DNA of 64,000 bases from Neobacillus mesonae (GTDB taxonomy: Bacteria > Bacillota > Bacilli > Bacillales > Cytobacillaceae): the NCBI RefSeq assembly GCF_001636315.1, contig NZ_KV440949.1, forward strand, positions 832,203 through 896,202, written 5' to 3'. Positions 48,312 through 56,521 of the stretch are shown piece by piece. The notes under the pieces were generated by a model. The model had not been told where the DNA came from. It made no database searches and saw only the letters and a list, made by a program, of their open reading frames with translations. Positions within the stretch are counted from its first letter, which is position 1, and each line of letters begins with the position of its first letter. Position numbers and translations under genes: made by a program.

Positions 48312-48392
48312 TTAATTTTCAGCACTTAATTCAGCGGATATAATACAGCCAATGGCACCAGTAATAACGAAGGCAACCACTACTAAAAACAT
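48312..48392 (-). CDS. Possible 26-residue hydrophobic peptide
   Basis: An ATG at 48392 opens MFLVVVAFVITGAIGC followed by IISAELSAEN and a stop. It has a membrane-helix profile and a purine-rich AAGGGGTGGAG site upstream. No family is recognised. It lies in a region of several small genes. Confidence 0.4.
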   Translation of the reverse strand: MFLVVVAFVITGAIGCIISAELSAEN

Positions 48393-48529
48393 AGTTCTCC
48401 ACCCCTTAGATAGATCCGTCTTTAACTTTAATTTATCATATTTTCACAGTATCTATCTACTGGAAATTTGAACATTATGTTAACAAACACCGATTCAGCA
48501 TTGACTAACAAAACATTTACGTTAGGATA

Positions 48530-48586
48530 TTATTCCTTTTTCCTGACCTTAAAAATGAGGGACAGAAATATTATATGCAATGGCAT
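48530..48586 (-). pseudogene. Possible truncated YrzI-like remnant
   Basis: An AGGAGG ten bases upstream precedes an 18-residue frame, MPLHIIFLSLIFKVRKKE, whose spacing of hydrophobic and basic residues follows the first 17 residues of the three YrzI-like proteins next to it (MTLNILFLTITIKKRK). It ends where they continue. Another overlapping frame of 14 codons is closer to the same ribosome binding site, so this call is tentative. Confidence 0.3.
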
Positions 48587-48723
48587 TATTCATTTACCTC
48601 CTGCTTTATTTTTGCCCAGCTAGGTGGTATCTTTCATACCCCATATGCTATCTCCTCGGCCTTTTACTTTATACATCATCATTAAAACCCACCTTTCTTT
48701 TATTTTTGTTGTTGAATCACATC

Positions 48724-48864
48724 TTACATAAAGCGGTACATAGACATTTGACGATCCTTATGCTGATCATAAAGCTTCTCCACCATTTCTTGGTGTGCAG
48801 CCTCTTTTGTACTAACTTTACGTTTCTTAATGGTTATGGTTAGAAACAAAATATTTAAAGTCAT
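48724..48864 (-). CDS. YrzI-like small protein, copy 3
   Basis: A 46-residue protein: MTLNILFLTITIKKRKVST, a Glu/Lys-rich middle and a KDRQMSMYRFM end. It matches the Bacillus YrzI small-protein family, which has no established biochemical function. It is the most divergent at its C-terminus of the three tandem copies and is 28 bases downstream of copy 2. Confidence 0.85.
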   Translation of the reverse strand: MTLNILFLTITIKKRKVSTKEAAHQEMVEKLYDQHKDRQMSMYRFM

Positions 48865-48892
48865 GTTTTCACTTCCTTTTTTGTCAAAGCCA

Positions 48893-49033
48893 TTACATGA
48901 AATGATGAATGGTCATTTGACGGTCTCTGTTTTGTTCATAAAGCTTATCAACCATTTCCTGGTGTGCAGCTTCTTTTGCGCTAACTTTACGTTTCTTAAT
49001 GGTTATGGTTAGAAACAAAATATTTAAAGTCAT
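48893..49033 (-). CDS. YrzI-like small protein, copy 2
   Basis: A 46-residue protein, MTLNILFLTITIKKRKVSA then EQNRDRQMTIHHFM. Nearly identical to copy 3 over its first half at the nucleotide level and to copy 1 over its second half, which suggests recombination between copies. AAGGAAGTG precedes the ATG. Confidence 0.87.
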   Translation of the reverse strand: MTLNILFLTITIKKRKVSAKEAAHQEMVDKLYEQNRDRQMTIHHFM

Positions 49034-49062
49034 GATTTTCACTTCCTTTTTTATCAAAGCCA

Positions 49063-49203
49063 TTACATGAAATGATGAATGGTCATTTGACGGTCTCTGT
49101 TTTGTTCGTAAAGCTTATCAGCCTTTTCCTGGTTAACTGCTTCTTGAAGATTGATTTTTCGTTTTTTAATTGTAATCGAGAAAAATAAGATATTCAGGGT
49201 CAT
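49063..49203 (-). CDS. YrzI-like small protein, copy 1
   Basis: A 46-residue protein, MTLNILFFSITIKKRKINL then LYEQNRDRQMTIHHFM. It is first in the tandem array and has an ideal ribosome binding site, AAGGAGGTGATC, nine bases before the ATG. A hydrophobic N-terminal patch precedes a charged helix. The family is found across Bacillus, often in tandem. Confidence 0.88.
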   Translation of the reverse strand: MTLNILFFSITIKKRKINLQEAVNQEKADKLYEQNRDRQMTIHHFM

Positions 49204-49299
49204 ACTTGATCACCTCCTTAAAAATTTTACTTACACCAACAATTTCTAACGTATGCCATTCATATCCACTTGGCACTTAAATGTGGTAAAAAAGGGCAC

Positions 49300-49381
49300 A
49301 AAAAGGCCGCAAGAAGTCACTCCTTGTGGCAATTGGTGTTTTATGGCACAAAAATACCGCAAGGCGTCATTCTCCCTGCGG
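49300..49381 (-). terminator. Two tandem terminators after the 31-codon gene
   Basis: On the minus strand CCGCAGGG...CCTTGCGG (49381-49357) is followed by TATTTTTGTGCC, and GCCACAAG...CTTGCGGC (49330-49306) by CTTTTTGTGCC. The two hairpins and tails are similar and probably arose by duplication. They lie between the 31-codon gene and the YrzI copies. Confidence 0.85.
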
Positions 49382-49412
49382 CATGGATATGTATTGTAGG
49401 TTAACTAAATAG

Positions 49413-49508
49413 TTAAGCAATCCATTCCAATCTGGTCGAATGCGTGATATTCAAATATAAAGTTTTAACTGCTCCATTAGATCCTTTTACGCCATATACT
49501 AAAATCAT
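49413..49508 (-). CDS. Unrecognised 31-residue small protein
   Basis: The peptide begins MILVYGVKGSNGAVKTLYLN and ends in RLEWIA. It is preceded by AGGAGG nine bases before the ATG, has an inverted repeat upstream and two strong terminators downstream, so it has the full signals of an expressed gene. No family is recognised. It is not strongly hydrophobic. Confidence 0.6.
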   Translation of the reverse strand: MILVYGVKGSNGAVKTLYLNITHSTRLEWIA

Positions 49509-49534
49509 CTTCTTCGACCTCCTTTGGAATTTTT

Positions 49535-49552
49535 TACTTACTACGGTAAGTA
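49535..49552. promoter_or_regulatory. Inverted repeat upstream of the 31-codon gene
   Basis: TACTTAC, four bases (TACG), GTAAGTA, a perfect 7-bp inverted repeat about 30 bases upstream of the start codon. It is in the position expected for an operator or a 5' hairpin. The regulator is unknown. Confidence 0.45.
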
Positions 49553-49614
49553 TATCCACATATTGCACATTTGTAAACCATTTTATAGAAATTTTTTAAT
49601 AAAAAAATAAAAAT

Positions 49615-49780
49615 GGGTGTCAGGCACAAGAAAAGCTCCAGCGCTTTGATCAGCCCCGACAAGCATAAGACGAGCCGGCCTAAAGGTTGCTTTTTAACCT
49701 TTTGGACGGATTGACTTATGACTCGAGGGGCTAAGCGCTGGAGCTAGACATGTGAAAAATTCACATGGTGCCTGACACCC
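49615..49780. repeat. Nested 166-bp palindromic element downstream of mtnN
   Basis: Outer arms GGGTGTCAGGCAC and GTGCCTGACACCC (49768-49780) enclose a second pair, AGCTCCAGCGCTT (49634-49646) and AAGCGCTGGAGCT (49733-49745), then CAGCCCC/GGGGCT and CATAAG/CTTATG, with AAAGGTT/AACCTTT at the centre. A small CATGTGAA/TTCACATG hairpin lies in one arm. It resembles the non-coding palindromic repeats spread through Bacillus genomes. It may also terminate mtnN. Confidence 0.85.
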
Positions 49781-49789
49781 ACTGACATC

Positions 49790-50485
49790 TTATGCGAGTG
49801 CAGCGACCATTTTCATGACTAATGTGGCAGAATTGGTGGCGGCTTTGTCGATGAATTGGTCAAAGGATATTTCTGATTGTTTTCCCGCGATGTCTGATAG
49901 TGATCGGATGATGACGAATGGAATGCCGAAGCGGTGGGCAACTTGGGCAATTGCCGATGCTTCCATTTCGACTGCTTGTAAGTTATCAAATTTCGATTGA
50001 ACAAAGGCAACTCGTTCTGGATCCTCCATAAAAGAATCTCCTGATGCAATTAACCCTTTCACAATTTGAAAATTATTCAGTTCCTTAGCTGCTGTCTCAG
50101 CAATTGCCATTAATTTTTCATCGGCGGTGAAAGCTGCAGGAAGCTGGGGAACTTGGCCGTATTCATAATCAAATGCGGTAACATCGACATCGTGATGACG
50201 GACTTCCGTTGAAATAACTGCATCACCGACATTTAATTCAGGGTTTGTCCCTCCGGCTGAACCGGTGTTAATAATGCAGTCCGGTTTATATTTCTCCAGC
50301 AGGATAGTCGTCGACATGGCCGCATTAACCTTACCTATACCTGACCTTAAAAGGATGACATCTGCACCATTCATGTTTCCAAACGTAAATTCACAACCCG
50401 CCACAGTTTCCTGCGTGCGATTTTTAATATGATCTCTTAGCAAGGTGACTTCTTCTTCCATTGCTCCGATGATTGCTATCTTCAT
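49790..50485 (-). CDS. mtnN: 5'-methylthioadenosine/S-adenosylhomocysteine nucleosidase
   Basis: A 231-residue enzyme that cleaves methylthioadenosine and adenosylhomocysteine to adenine and the thioribose. [23 protein letters not shown] near residue 77, [14 protein letters not shown] near 173 and the catalytic Asp in SLSDIAG near 197 are conserved. GGAGGG precedes the ATG. It recycles SAM by-products and is followed by a palindromic element instead of the mccAB genes. Confidence 0.97.
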   Translation of the reverse strand: MKIAIIGAMEEEVTLLRDHIKNRTQETVAGCEFTFGNMNGADVILLRSGIGKVNAAMSTTILLEKYKPDCIINTGSAGGTNPELNVGDAVISTEVRHHDVDVTAFDYEYGQVPQLPAAFTADEKLMAIAETAAKELNNFQIVKGLIASGDSFMEDPERVAFVQSKFDNLQAVEMEASAIAQVAHRFGIPFVIIRSLSDIAGKQSEISFDQFIDKAATNSATLVMKMVAALA

Positions 50486-50501
50486 TGATTACCCTCCGAT
50501 G

Positions 50502-51200
50502 TTATCTTGGAATCTCAGCTAATTCTTCTACTTTTGTCGGCATCCAGCCCTCACCGTCTACCCATTTAATATAAACTTTATATTTCTGTTGTTTATCCTT
50601 TGAAGAGACGGTTCCAATCGAAGCGTTCGTTGTACTGCGGTCTCTTCCTAAAAACCAAACGGTCATATTATTTTGATCAAGACCTGTAGCATACGTAATC
50701 GCGTTCAACATTTCCTGCCAATCAACGGAACTTGAATCATATACAGGCGCATGTTCCCCGGTTTGTGAGGTGCCGACCGGTTTCCATGTTGGATTCTCAA
50801 TCGTCCTTTGTACATTTGCGGAGCTCCCGCCATCGGAAACAACCTTCTTGGAGTCGTCCGCTTTTTCCTCTGCATTTGAGCCCTCTTCAGCCTGTTTCTC
50901 TTCATCAGCTGCTGGATCTTGAGATGATTCATTTTCGTTTGTAGTTACTTCTTGTGCTGCCTCTTCTTCAGATGAAGTGGTATTATCTTTTTTCTCTTTA
51001 TTTACGGCCTGGTTTTGTTCTGTTTTCGGTGTTTCCTTCTTTGTTGATGCCGTTTCATCGTTCCCTGAAACAAAAATATTATACGCAACAAAGATTATTA
51101 ATGCGAGCACAATGATGATTAAGGTATTTAAGACAAGATTAGTTTTTCGTCGTTTTGCCCGGTTGCCTGAACGTGAATATTGGTTCAGATCGTTATTCAT
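50502..51200 (-). CDS. yrrS: YrrS-like DUF1510 membrane protein
   Basis: A 232-residue protein with a basic N-terminus, one membrane helix (residues about 22-42), a long acidic Glu/Lys/Ser linker and a C-terminal domain (EHAPVYDSSSVDWQEMLNAI, then WFLGRDRSTTNASIG). It matches the DUF1510 YrrS family of unknown role, usually beside pbpI. Here an S9 peptidase gene separates them. Confidence 0.88.
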   Translation of the reverse strand: MNNDLNQYSRSGNRAKRRKTNLVLNTLIIIVLALIIFVAYNIFVSGNDETASTKKETPKTEQNQAVNKEKKDNTTSSEEEAAQEVTTNENESSQDPAADEEKQAEEGSNAEEKADDSKKVVSDGGSSANVQRTIENPTWKPVGTSQTGEHAPVYDSSSVDWQEMLNAITYATGLDQNNMTVWFLGRDRSTTNASIGTVSSKDKQQKYKVYIKWVDGEGWMPTKVEELAEIPR

Positions 51201-51336
51201 GTAATTTCCCTCCTAAAAACAAGGCTGTGAATATTCTAACATGAATTGCAGAGAACTTGAAGGAAAATCCCCCAATAGTGCCGATATTGGAAAAAAACGT
51301 AAGTCCTGAGGAAGCATTACAGTTTTTCTGTAACGA

Positions 51337-53319
51337 CTAAAGATATTCTTTAAACCAATTTATAATATAATCTAGACGACTTACTCGCAGTTCCGGCTTA
51401 CCGCTTCGTGACAGCTCATGGTTTTCATCTGGGAAACGAACAAACATTGTTTCCTTTCCGAGCCTTTTCAAAGCAATAAACAATTGTTCCGCTTGTTCAA
51501 TTGGACAGCGGTAATCTTTTTCACTATGCAAAATTAACAGTGGCGTTTCGACATGATGAACATATGCCAACGGCGAATGCTTCCAAAGTGTTTCGATATC
51601 CGCTAATTCCGTTTGGATTTGCCACTCCGTGAAATAGTATCCAATATCACTGACACCATAAAAACTAATCCAGTTCGAAATCGAGCGCTGGGTCACAGCT
51701 GCTTTGAAGCGGTTCGTATGACCGACAATCCAGTTGGTCATGAACCCGCCATAGCTGCCGCCGGTGACTCCTAACCGGTCTTCATCGATAAAATCATAGT
51801 TTGCTAATACATAATCTACACCATGCATTAAATCCTGATAATCATTACCACCATAATCGCCCCTGACAGCATTGACAAACTCCTGACTATAGCCATGGCT
51901 GCCTCTAGGGTTAATATACAGGACAGCATATCCCTGTGCCGCCAAAATTTGAAACTCATTCATATATGTATTTCCGAACATCATATGCGGCCCGCCGTGA
52001 ATTTCCAGGATCAACGGATATTTTTTTCCTTTTTCAAAACCAATCGGCTTCATCAGCCATCCTTGCACTTTCCAGCCATCGGCACCTTCAAATTCAATTG
52101 TTTCCGGCTGAGATAAGTCAATTCTTGATAGAAATTCCCCATTGGCATTAGTAAGTCTTTTAATCAATTTGCTGTCACTCAATGAAATGTAATATAAATC
52201 ACCCGTGTCTGTCGGTTTGCTGATCGCTGCTACTGCTGTTTCGGTGTCTCGATGAATAGACAGCCCGTATACATGATGTTCGCCGCTATATATCTCTTTG
52301 ATACTGCCCGATAGGTCAGTGTAATAAATGTTCGTATTGCCGCGTGCGGTCGCAATAAAATAAAACCCATCATTATTTTTTGTCCAGCTAATTGTTGGTG
52401 CCTGCACCCCTTGGAGAAAGTCACCAACCATTAAATTCCCCACCGGTACATCCCAATTTGCCGTTAAACAAGATAGCTGTTTTGTTTGAACTTCATATAA
52501 CCAGATTTTCATATGGGTAGCATTTTTAAATTGCCGTTCATGCCCCAACATTGCAATATAACTGCCATCCAAAGACCATTCTGCACCGAAAAAATAACCT
52601 GTCCCATTAGTAATTGCAGTTAATTCTTTTGCACCGATTTCTAATAAATATAGATCCTCCTTAAAAGAGAAATCGTTATCATTATTTAAATCAGCCCCTA
52701 TTGCCAAATATCTGCCGTCCGGAGACCAGTTGAACAGATTGAAATCGTGCTCCCCTTCTGTCAGCTGAGCCAGCTCGCCGCTCATTACATCAACAATGGC
52801 AATTTGCCTGAACTGCCCGTTCCAAAACCCTTCAGAATCAGATTTATACTTCATTTTCGATACTTCAAGCGGTTTTACTTTCTCTTCCTTTTTTTCTTCC
52901 TCATCAAATATCGTTTGACCGGCTTTTAAAGAGGTGTTAAAAGCAATTTTACTAGCGTCCGGCGACCAAACCGGATTTACCGCTCCGCCCGTAAGGAAGG
53001 TGAGCTGTCTTGCTTCCCCTCCATTCAGGCTAAGCAAGTAAATTTGACTTTTTCCGCTGCGGCTGGAAACAAAAGCAAGCGTTTTTCCATCCGGCGACCA
53101 ACGGGGTGAATGATTTTTGCCTTTGCCGAATGTCCATTGTGTCGGCTTGTTCTTACTTCCTGCAGTATTAAAAAAAAGATGTGACTGATACTCATCTGTC
53201 TCCCGGTCAATCGTTGTCTGTATATAAACATAGGACTTCCCATCTGGAGAAAACTGTGGATTAGCCACAGATATTAACTCATATAAATCGTCTGATTTTA
53301 TTCCTCTTGCTTCTGACAT
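51337..53319 (-). CDS. S9 family peptidase (acylaminoacyl-peptidase-like)
   Basis: A 660-residue serine peptidase. The N-terminal half is a beta-propeller with repeated SPDGK and WSPDG motifs. The alpha/beta-hydrolase half has the nucleophile in GVTGGSYGGFMTNW, the Asp in LHSEKDYRCP and the His in FPDENHELSRSG. It is probably cytosolic, with no signal peptide, and degrades short peptides. It resembles YuxL. Its position between yrrS and pbpI is not the Bacillus subtilis arrangement. Confidence 0.92.
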   Translation of the reverse strand: MSEARGIKSDDLYELISVANPQFSPDGKSYVYIQTTIDRETDEYQSHLFFNTAGSKNKPTQWTFGKGKNHSPRWSPDGKTLAFVSSRSGKSQIYLLSLNGGEARQLTFLTGGAVNPVWSPDASKIAFNTSLKAGQTIFDEEEKKEEKVKPLEVSKMKYKSDSEGFWNGQFRQIAIVDVMSGELAQLTEGEHDFNLFNWSPDGRYLAIGADLNNDNDFSFKEDLYLLEIGAKELTAITNGTGYFFGAEWSLDGSYIAMLGHERQFKNATHMKIWLYEVQTKQLSCLTANWDVPVGNLMVGDFLQGVQAPTISWTKNNDGFYFIATARGNTNIYYTDLSGSIKEIYSGEHHVYGLSIHRDTETAVAAISKPTDTGDLYYISLSDSKLIKRLTNANGEFLSRIDLSQPETIEFEGADGWKVQGWLMKPIGFEKGKKYPLILEIHGGPHMMFGNTYMNEFQILAAQGYAVLYINPRGSHGYSQEFVNAVRGDYGGNDYQDLMHGVDYVLANYDFIDEDRLGVTGGSYGGFMTNWIVGHTNRFKAAVTQRSISNWISFYGVSDIGYYFTEWQIQTELADIETLWKHSPLAYVHHVETPLLILHSEKDYRCPIEQAEQLFIALKRLGKETMFVRFPDENHELSRSGKPELRVSRLDYIINWFKEYL

Positions 53320-53430
53320 TTAGAATCCTCCTGAATTTTATATGTGTACCTCCTTTTATTTCGACATTAGAAATATTTTCCCTTCAAAAAAAGCAGCCAA
53401 ATACTTTTTTACAAAAGCTTGGCTGCTTTT

Positions 53431-55182
53431 TTAATGATTTACTTCGTAAAGCATTTTCACCATATCGGCAAATAACAGATTTACACCGCCCTCATTGTCT
53501 GGAACATCCAAATTTACAGTGACCAAAGCATATTTCGGCTGGTTGTAGGGAAAATAACCGGCGAACCACTTATTGTGCAGCTGTTTTCCATCGGCGAATT
53601 TCCCAGTTTCCGCTGTCCCGGACTTCCCGGCAGCCTCATAAGGCAGGTTTTTGAACCATCTGCCTGTGCCGTTTGGGTTCACAACCACCTCACGCAATAA
53701 CTTTTGCAGCTTCATCGCTGTATAAGGGGAGATCGTGTCGCCTTTGAGATCCTTTTTCGGAAAATCAACCATTGTTGTCCCATTTTTATATTCAATCTTG
53801 GAAACAGTCCTTACCATTTCCTTTTGCCCGCCCCTGGCAATCGTCGCCATCATATTAGCCACAGAGAGCGGCGTGCCGCGCACTTCATGCTGGCCGATTC
53901 CCGACATTGCGGCAAAGTTGGCATCCTTACGTGCCTCATCGGACACAAATACCCGGCCTTTATCTTCATCAGGCAGCTGCTTAAAATCACTTGTATGGTA
54001 AATATCTCCCTGCCAACCAACAGATCCGGTCAATGATAATTTTGATGCAAACTGCTCCAGCATATTCGAATCCGTTTTTTGCAGATCTTTTGCTAATTCA
54101 CCAAAGGTCCGATTGCAGCTTCTAGCAAAGCTATCAGTAAAATTCAGCATCCCATAATCATATTTCCGCTCCGGTTTACCATTAATCTTTTGGCTGCAAT
54201 TAAATAGCACATTAGGATTATCTAAATTATTTTCAATTGCCGCAGCCGCTGTGACTGTTTTGAACACGGAACCCATGATTTGCTGCTTTAACATTTGATT
54301 GACGATTCCCGCCCCATTATAAGGATCCTTTTTATTCATTACAGGCCGGGAAACAAGAGCAAGCACACTATTGTCTTCAATATCCAGAAGAACCAAGCCG
54401 CCCTTTTTTATTTGATAATGGTCAACTAACTCTTCCGCTTTTTGCTGAAATATTTTATCAATCGTTGTGCGGATGTTGACCGGGTAAAATGGATTAGCAG
54501 GATCAACATATTTAACATTTATTCCGAATAACGGTGCGCCGCCGCCATCAACATGATAAACTAGCTTGGACTTTCCCTCTGGCAGCAGAAATTCATCAAA
54601 GCTTTCCTCAAGACCAGATACACCTATTAACGTTTTTTCCGAAAGTTCTTTATCGGGATAGCGTTTTTTTAATTCCTTGGCATTTTCACCGGTTAGGCCC
54701 AGCAGCTGCTCTGCCGGCACCTCTGTTCTCTCAAACTTTTTTTCAACAGCAAAAACCCCAGGAATTTTTAAAGCATTAATTTGATTCATCTGAAAGCTTG
54801 TTAGTTCCACAGGATCGGGTTTTCCATATGCAAACGGCTTTTTAGCTGATTCTACAGATGCCTCTAATGCCTCTTGAGAGATTCCTGTTATATCTGCAAC
54901 CTTTTCAACGTCCCAATCCGTCTTTTTTAAAAATGGAAAAAGTACAAGCACCGTTGCCTTCTTATGTGTCAACGGTTCGCCATTTCGATCAAGGAAATTC
55001 CCTCTGCCATTATCAATCACCAGCTCCTGTGTGCGCTGCTTCACACTTTCCTCCAACAAATTAACATTATGCTTTGAGAATGCCTCGGTTTTAAATAATT
55101 GAATTTGCATTAATCTAACTAACAGAAGAATGAAAGCAAAGATACAAATAAACAGCAAGCCAAGCGTTCGTCTCCTCCACAT
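53431..55182 (-). CDS. pbpI: Class B penicillin-binding protein (PbpI-like)
   Basis: A 583-residue transpeptidase. A membrane anchor (residues about 8-28) leads to a dimerisation domain and a transpeptidase domain with SVFK (in MGSVFKTVTA), SCN (in ARSCNRTF) and KSGT (in AAGKSGTAETG). The true start is ATG at 55182, directly after the T-run of the greA terminator; the upstream TTG at 55200 lies in the hairpin. Length matches Bacillus subtilis PbpI (YrrR), with a role in septation or sporulation peptidoglycan. Confidence 0.93.
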   Translation of the reverse strand: MWRRRTLGLLFICIFAFILLLVRLMQIQLFKTEAFSKHNVNLLEESVKQRTQELVIDNGRGNFLDRNGEPLTHKKATVLVLFPFLKKTDWDVEKVADITGISQEALEASVESAKKPFAYGKPDPVELTSFQMNQINALKIPGVFAVEKKFERTEVPAEQLLGLTGENAKELKKRYPDKELSEKTLIGVSGLEESFDEFLLPEGKSKLVYHVDGGGAPLFGINVKYVDPANPFYPVNIRTTIDKIFQQKAEELVDHYQIKKGGLVLLDIEDNSVLALVSRPVMNKKDPYNGAGIVNQMLKQQIMGSVFKTVTAAAAIENNLDNPNVLFNCSQKINGKPERKYDYGMLNFTDSFARSCNRTFGELAKDLQKTDSNMLEQFASKLSLTGSVGWQGDIYHTSDFKQLPDEDKGRVFVSDEARKDANFAAMSGIGQHEVRGTPLSVANMMATIARGGQKEMVRTVSKIEYKNGTTMVDFPKKDLKGDTISPYTAMKLQKLLREVVVNPNGTGRWFKNLPYEAAGKSGTAETGKFADGKQLHNKWFAGYFPYNQPKYALVTVNLDVPDNEGGVNLLFADMVKMLYEVNH

Positions 55183-55215
55183 AAAAAAACACCTCGTCAA
55201 AAGTCTTGACGAGGT
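55183..55215 (-). terminator. greA terminator that contains the pbpI ribosome binding site
   Basis: On the minus strand ACCTCGTCAA, a 5-base loop and TTGACGAGGT form a perfect 10-bp stem, then GTTTTTTT, immediately followed by the pbpI ATG. The GAGGTG of the 3' arm is the only ribosome binding site for pbpI. Confidence 0.9.
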
Positions 55216-55239
55216 TTCGAATTTTCAAACTATCATTCA

Positions 55240-55716
55240 TTATTTAATTGAAACAATACGAACGTTCATTTCTCCGCCTGGTGTTTGAACAGATACTTCA
55301 TCGCCGACTTTTTTGCCGATTAGGCTTTTGGCAATAGGAGAATCGTTAGAGATTTTCCCTTCGAATGGATCTGCTTCAGCGCTTCCTACAATTGCATAAG
55401 TCTCTTCTTCGCCATCCGGCAGTTCGATAAATGTTACAGAGCGTCCTAATGCGACGGAATCTCCGGCAAGTTCCCCTTCTGCAATAATTTTTGCATTGCG
55501 GATCATATTTTCAATAGTGGTGATTCTTCCTTCAACAAATGCCTGTTCTTCTTTCGCGGAATCGTACTCAGAGTTCTCAGATAAATCACCAAAGCTTCTG
55601 GCGATTTTAATTCTTTCTACTACCTCTTTACGTTTAACCGTTTTCAGATATTCGAGCTCCTGCTCAAGTTTTTCTTTTCCCGCCTGTGTCATTGGAAATA
55701 CTTTTTCTGTAGCCAA
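55240..55716 (-). CDS. greA: Transcript cleavage factor GreA
   Basis: A 158-residue factor that rescues backtracked RNA polymerase. The N-terminal coiled coil includes [17 protein letters not shown] with the acidic tip residues, and the C-terminal domain ends in [16 protein letters not shown] start at 55716 gives the family N-terminus ([19 protein letters not shown]) and has AAGGAG eight bases upstream; the upstream GTG at 55725 overlaps that site. Hairpins at 55739-55760 and 55801-55837 lie in the leader. Confidence 0.96.
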   Translation of the reverse strand: MATEKVFPMTQAGKEKLEQELEYLKTVKRKEVVERIKIARSFGDLSENSEYDSAKEEQAFVEGRITTIENMIRNAKIIAEGELAGDSVALGRSVTFIELPDGEEETYAIVGSAEADPFEGKISNDSPIAKSLIGKKVGDEVSVQTPGGEMNVRIVSIK

Positions 55717-55800
55717 AACCCTCACTCCTTCTAGTCTTCACAATCCCCCGAAAGATTGTGTTTTCGTTATTTATGTAGAAATATGCCAATTAGCATAATA

Positions 55801-55837
55801 CATAGTGCGCGTCCTAGTGTCAGGGCGCGCTGCTATG
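55801..55837. other. Intergenic hairpin between udk and greA
   Basis: CATAG, GCGCG and CCT pair with AGG, CGCGC and CTATG with short mismatches. No clear T-run follows on the minus strand. It could be a weak terminator of udk or a leader structure of greA. Confidence 0.5.
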
Positions 55838-55884
55838 TTTATTCATCCATTCATGGATACTTTTTCTTTTCTTTTGCTATTGTT

Positions 55885-56520
55885 TCATAAAAACGACTTT
55901 TGTTCAAGAATTGTTTGAATTTTAGTCACCATTAAATCAATAGCAACATGATTTTGACCACCCTCAGGAATGATAATATCCGCATAACGCTTCGTTGGTT
56001 CAATAAACTGATTATGCATCGGTCTTACCACATTCGTATACTGGTCAATAACCGAATCAAAGCTTCGGCCCCGCTCTTTAATGTCACGAGTCAGCCGGCG
56101 GATAATCCTAATATCGGCATCAGTATCGACAAACAGCTTTATATCCATTAAATTCCTTAGCCGCTCATCCTCAAGCACTAAAATACCTTCTAAAATAATA
56201 ACATCCTTCGGTTCAACATGGATCACTTGATCCGAGCGTGTATGAACGGCATAGTCATAAACCGGCTTATCAATCGGTTCATAACGTAATAGCTTTTCAA
56301 GATGTTCTATTAATAAATTATTATCAAATGCCAGCGGGTGATCGTAATTCGTCTTTAACCGTTCCTCAAACGGCAAGTGACTCTGGTCTTTGTAATAGTA
56401 ATCCTGTTCAATGACTAAAATGGAGTGACCTTTAAAGCTTTCATATATAGCTTTTGTTACACTCGTTTTTCCGGACCCTGAGCCACCGGTAACACCAATA
56501 ACAACCGGTTTTCGCATCAT
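55885..56520 (-). CDS. udk: Uridine kinase
   Basis: A 211-residue kinase that phosphorylates uridine and cytidine. The P-loop [13 protein letters not shown] is at residue 9, followed by [11 protein letters not shown] and the lid residues [13 protein letters not shown]. The ATG is preceded by AAAGGAG, inside the last codons of yrrO, so the two are tightly coupled. Confidence 0.96.
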   Translation of the reverse strand: MMRKPVVIGVTGGSGSGKTSVTKAIYESFKGHSILVIEQDYYYKDQSHLPFEERLKTNYDHPLAFDNNLLIEHLEKLLRYEPIDKPVYDYAVHTRSDQVIHVEPKDVIILEGILVLEDERLRNLMDIKLFVDTDADIRIIRRLTRDIKERGRSFDSVIDQYTNVVRPMHNQFIEPTKRYADIIIPEGGQNHVAIDLMVTKIQTILEQKSFL

Positions 56521-56521
56521 G

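Noticed and set aside
48580..49012. Two plus-strand frames of 87 and 60 codons with similar sequence
   Set aside because: They are antisense to the tandem YrzI-like genes; their similarity reflects those repeats, and they lack ribosome binding sites.
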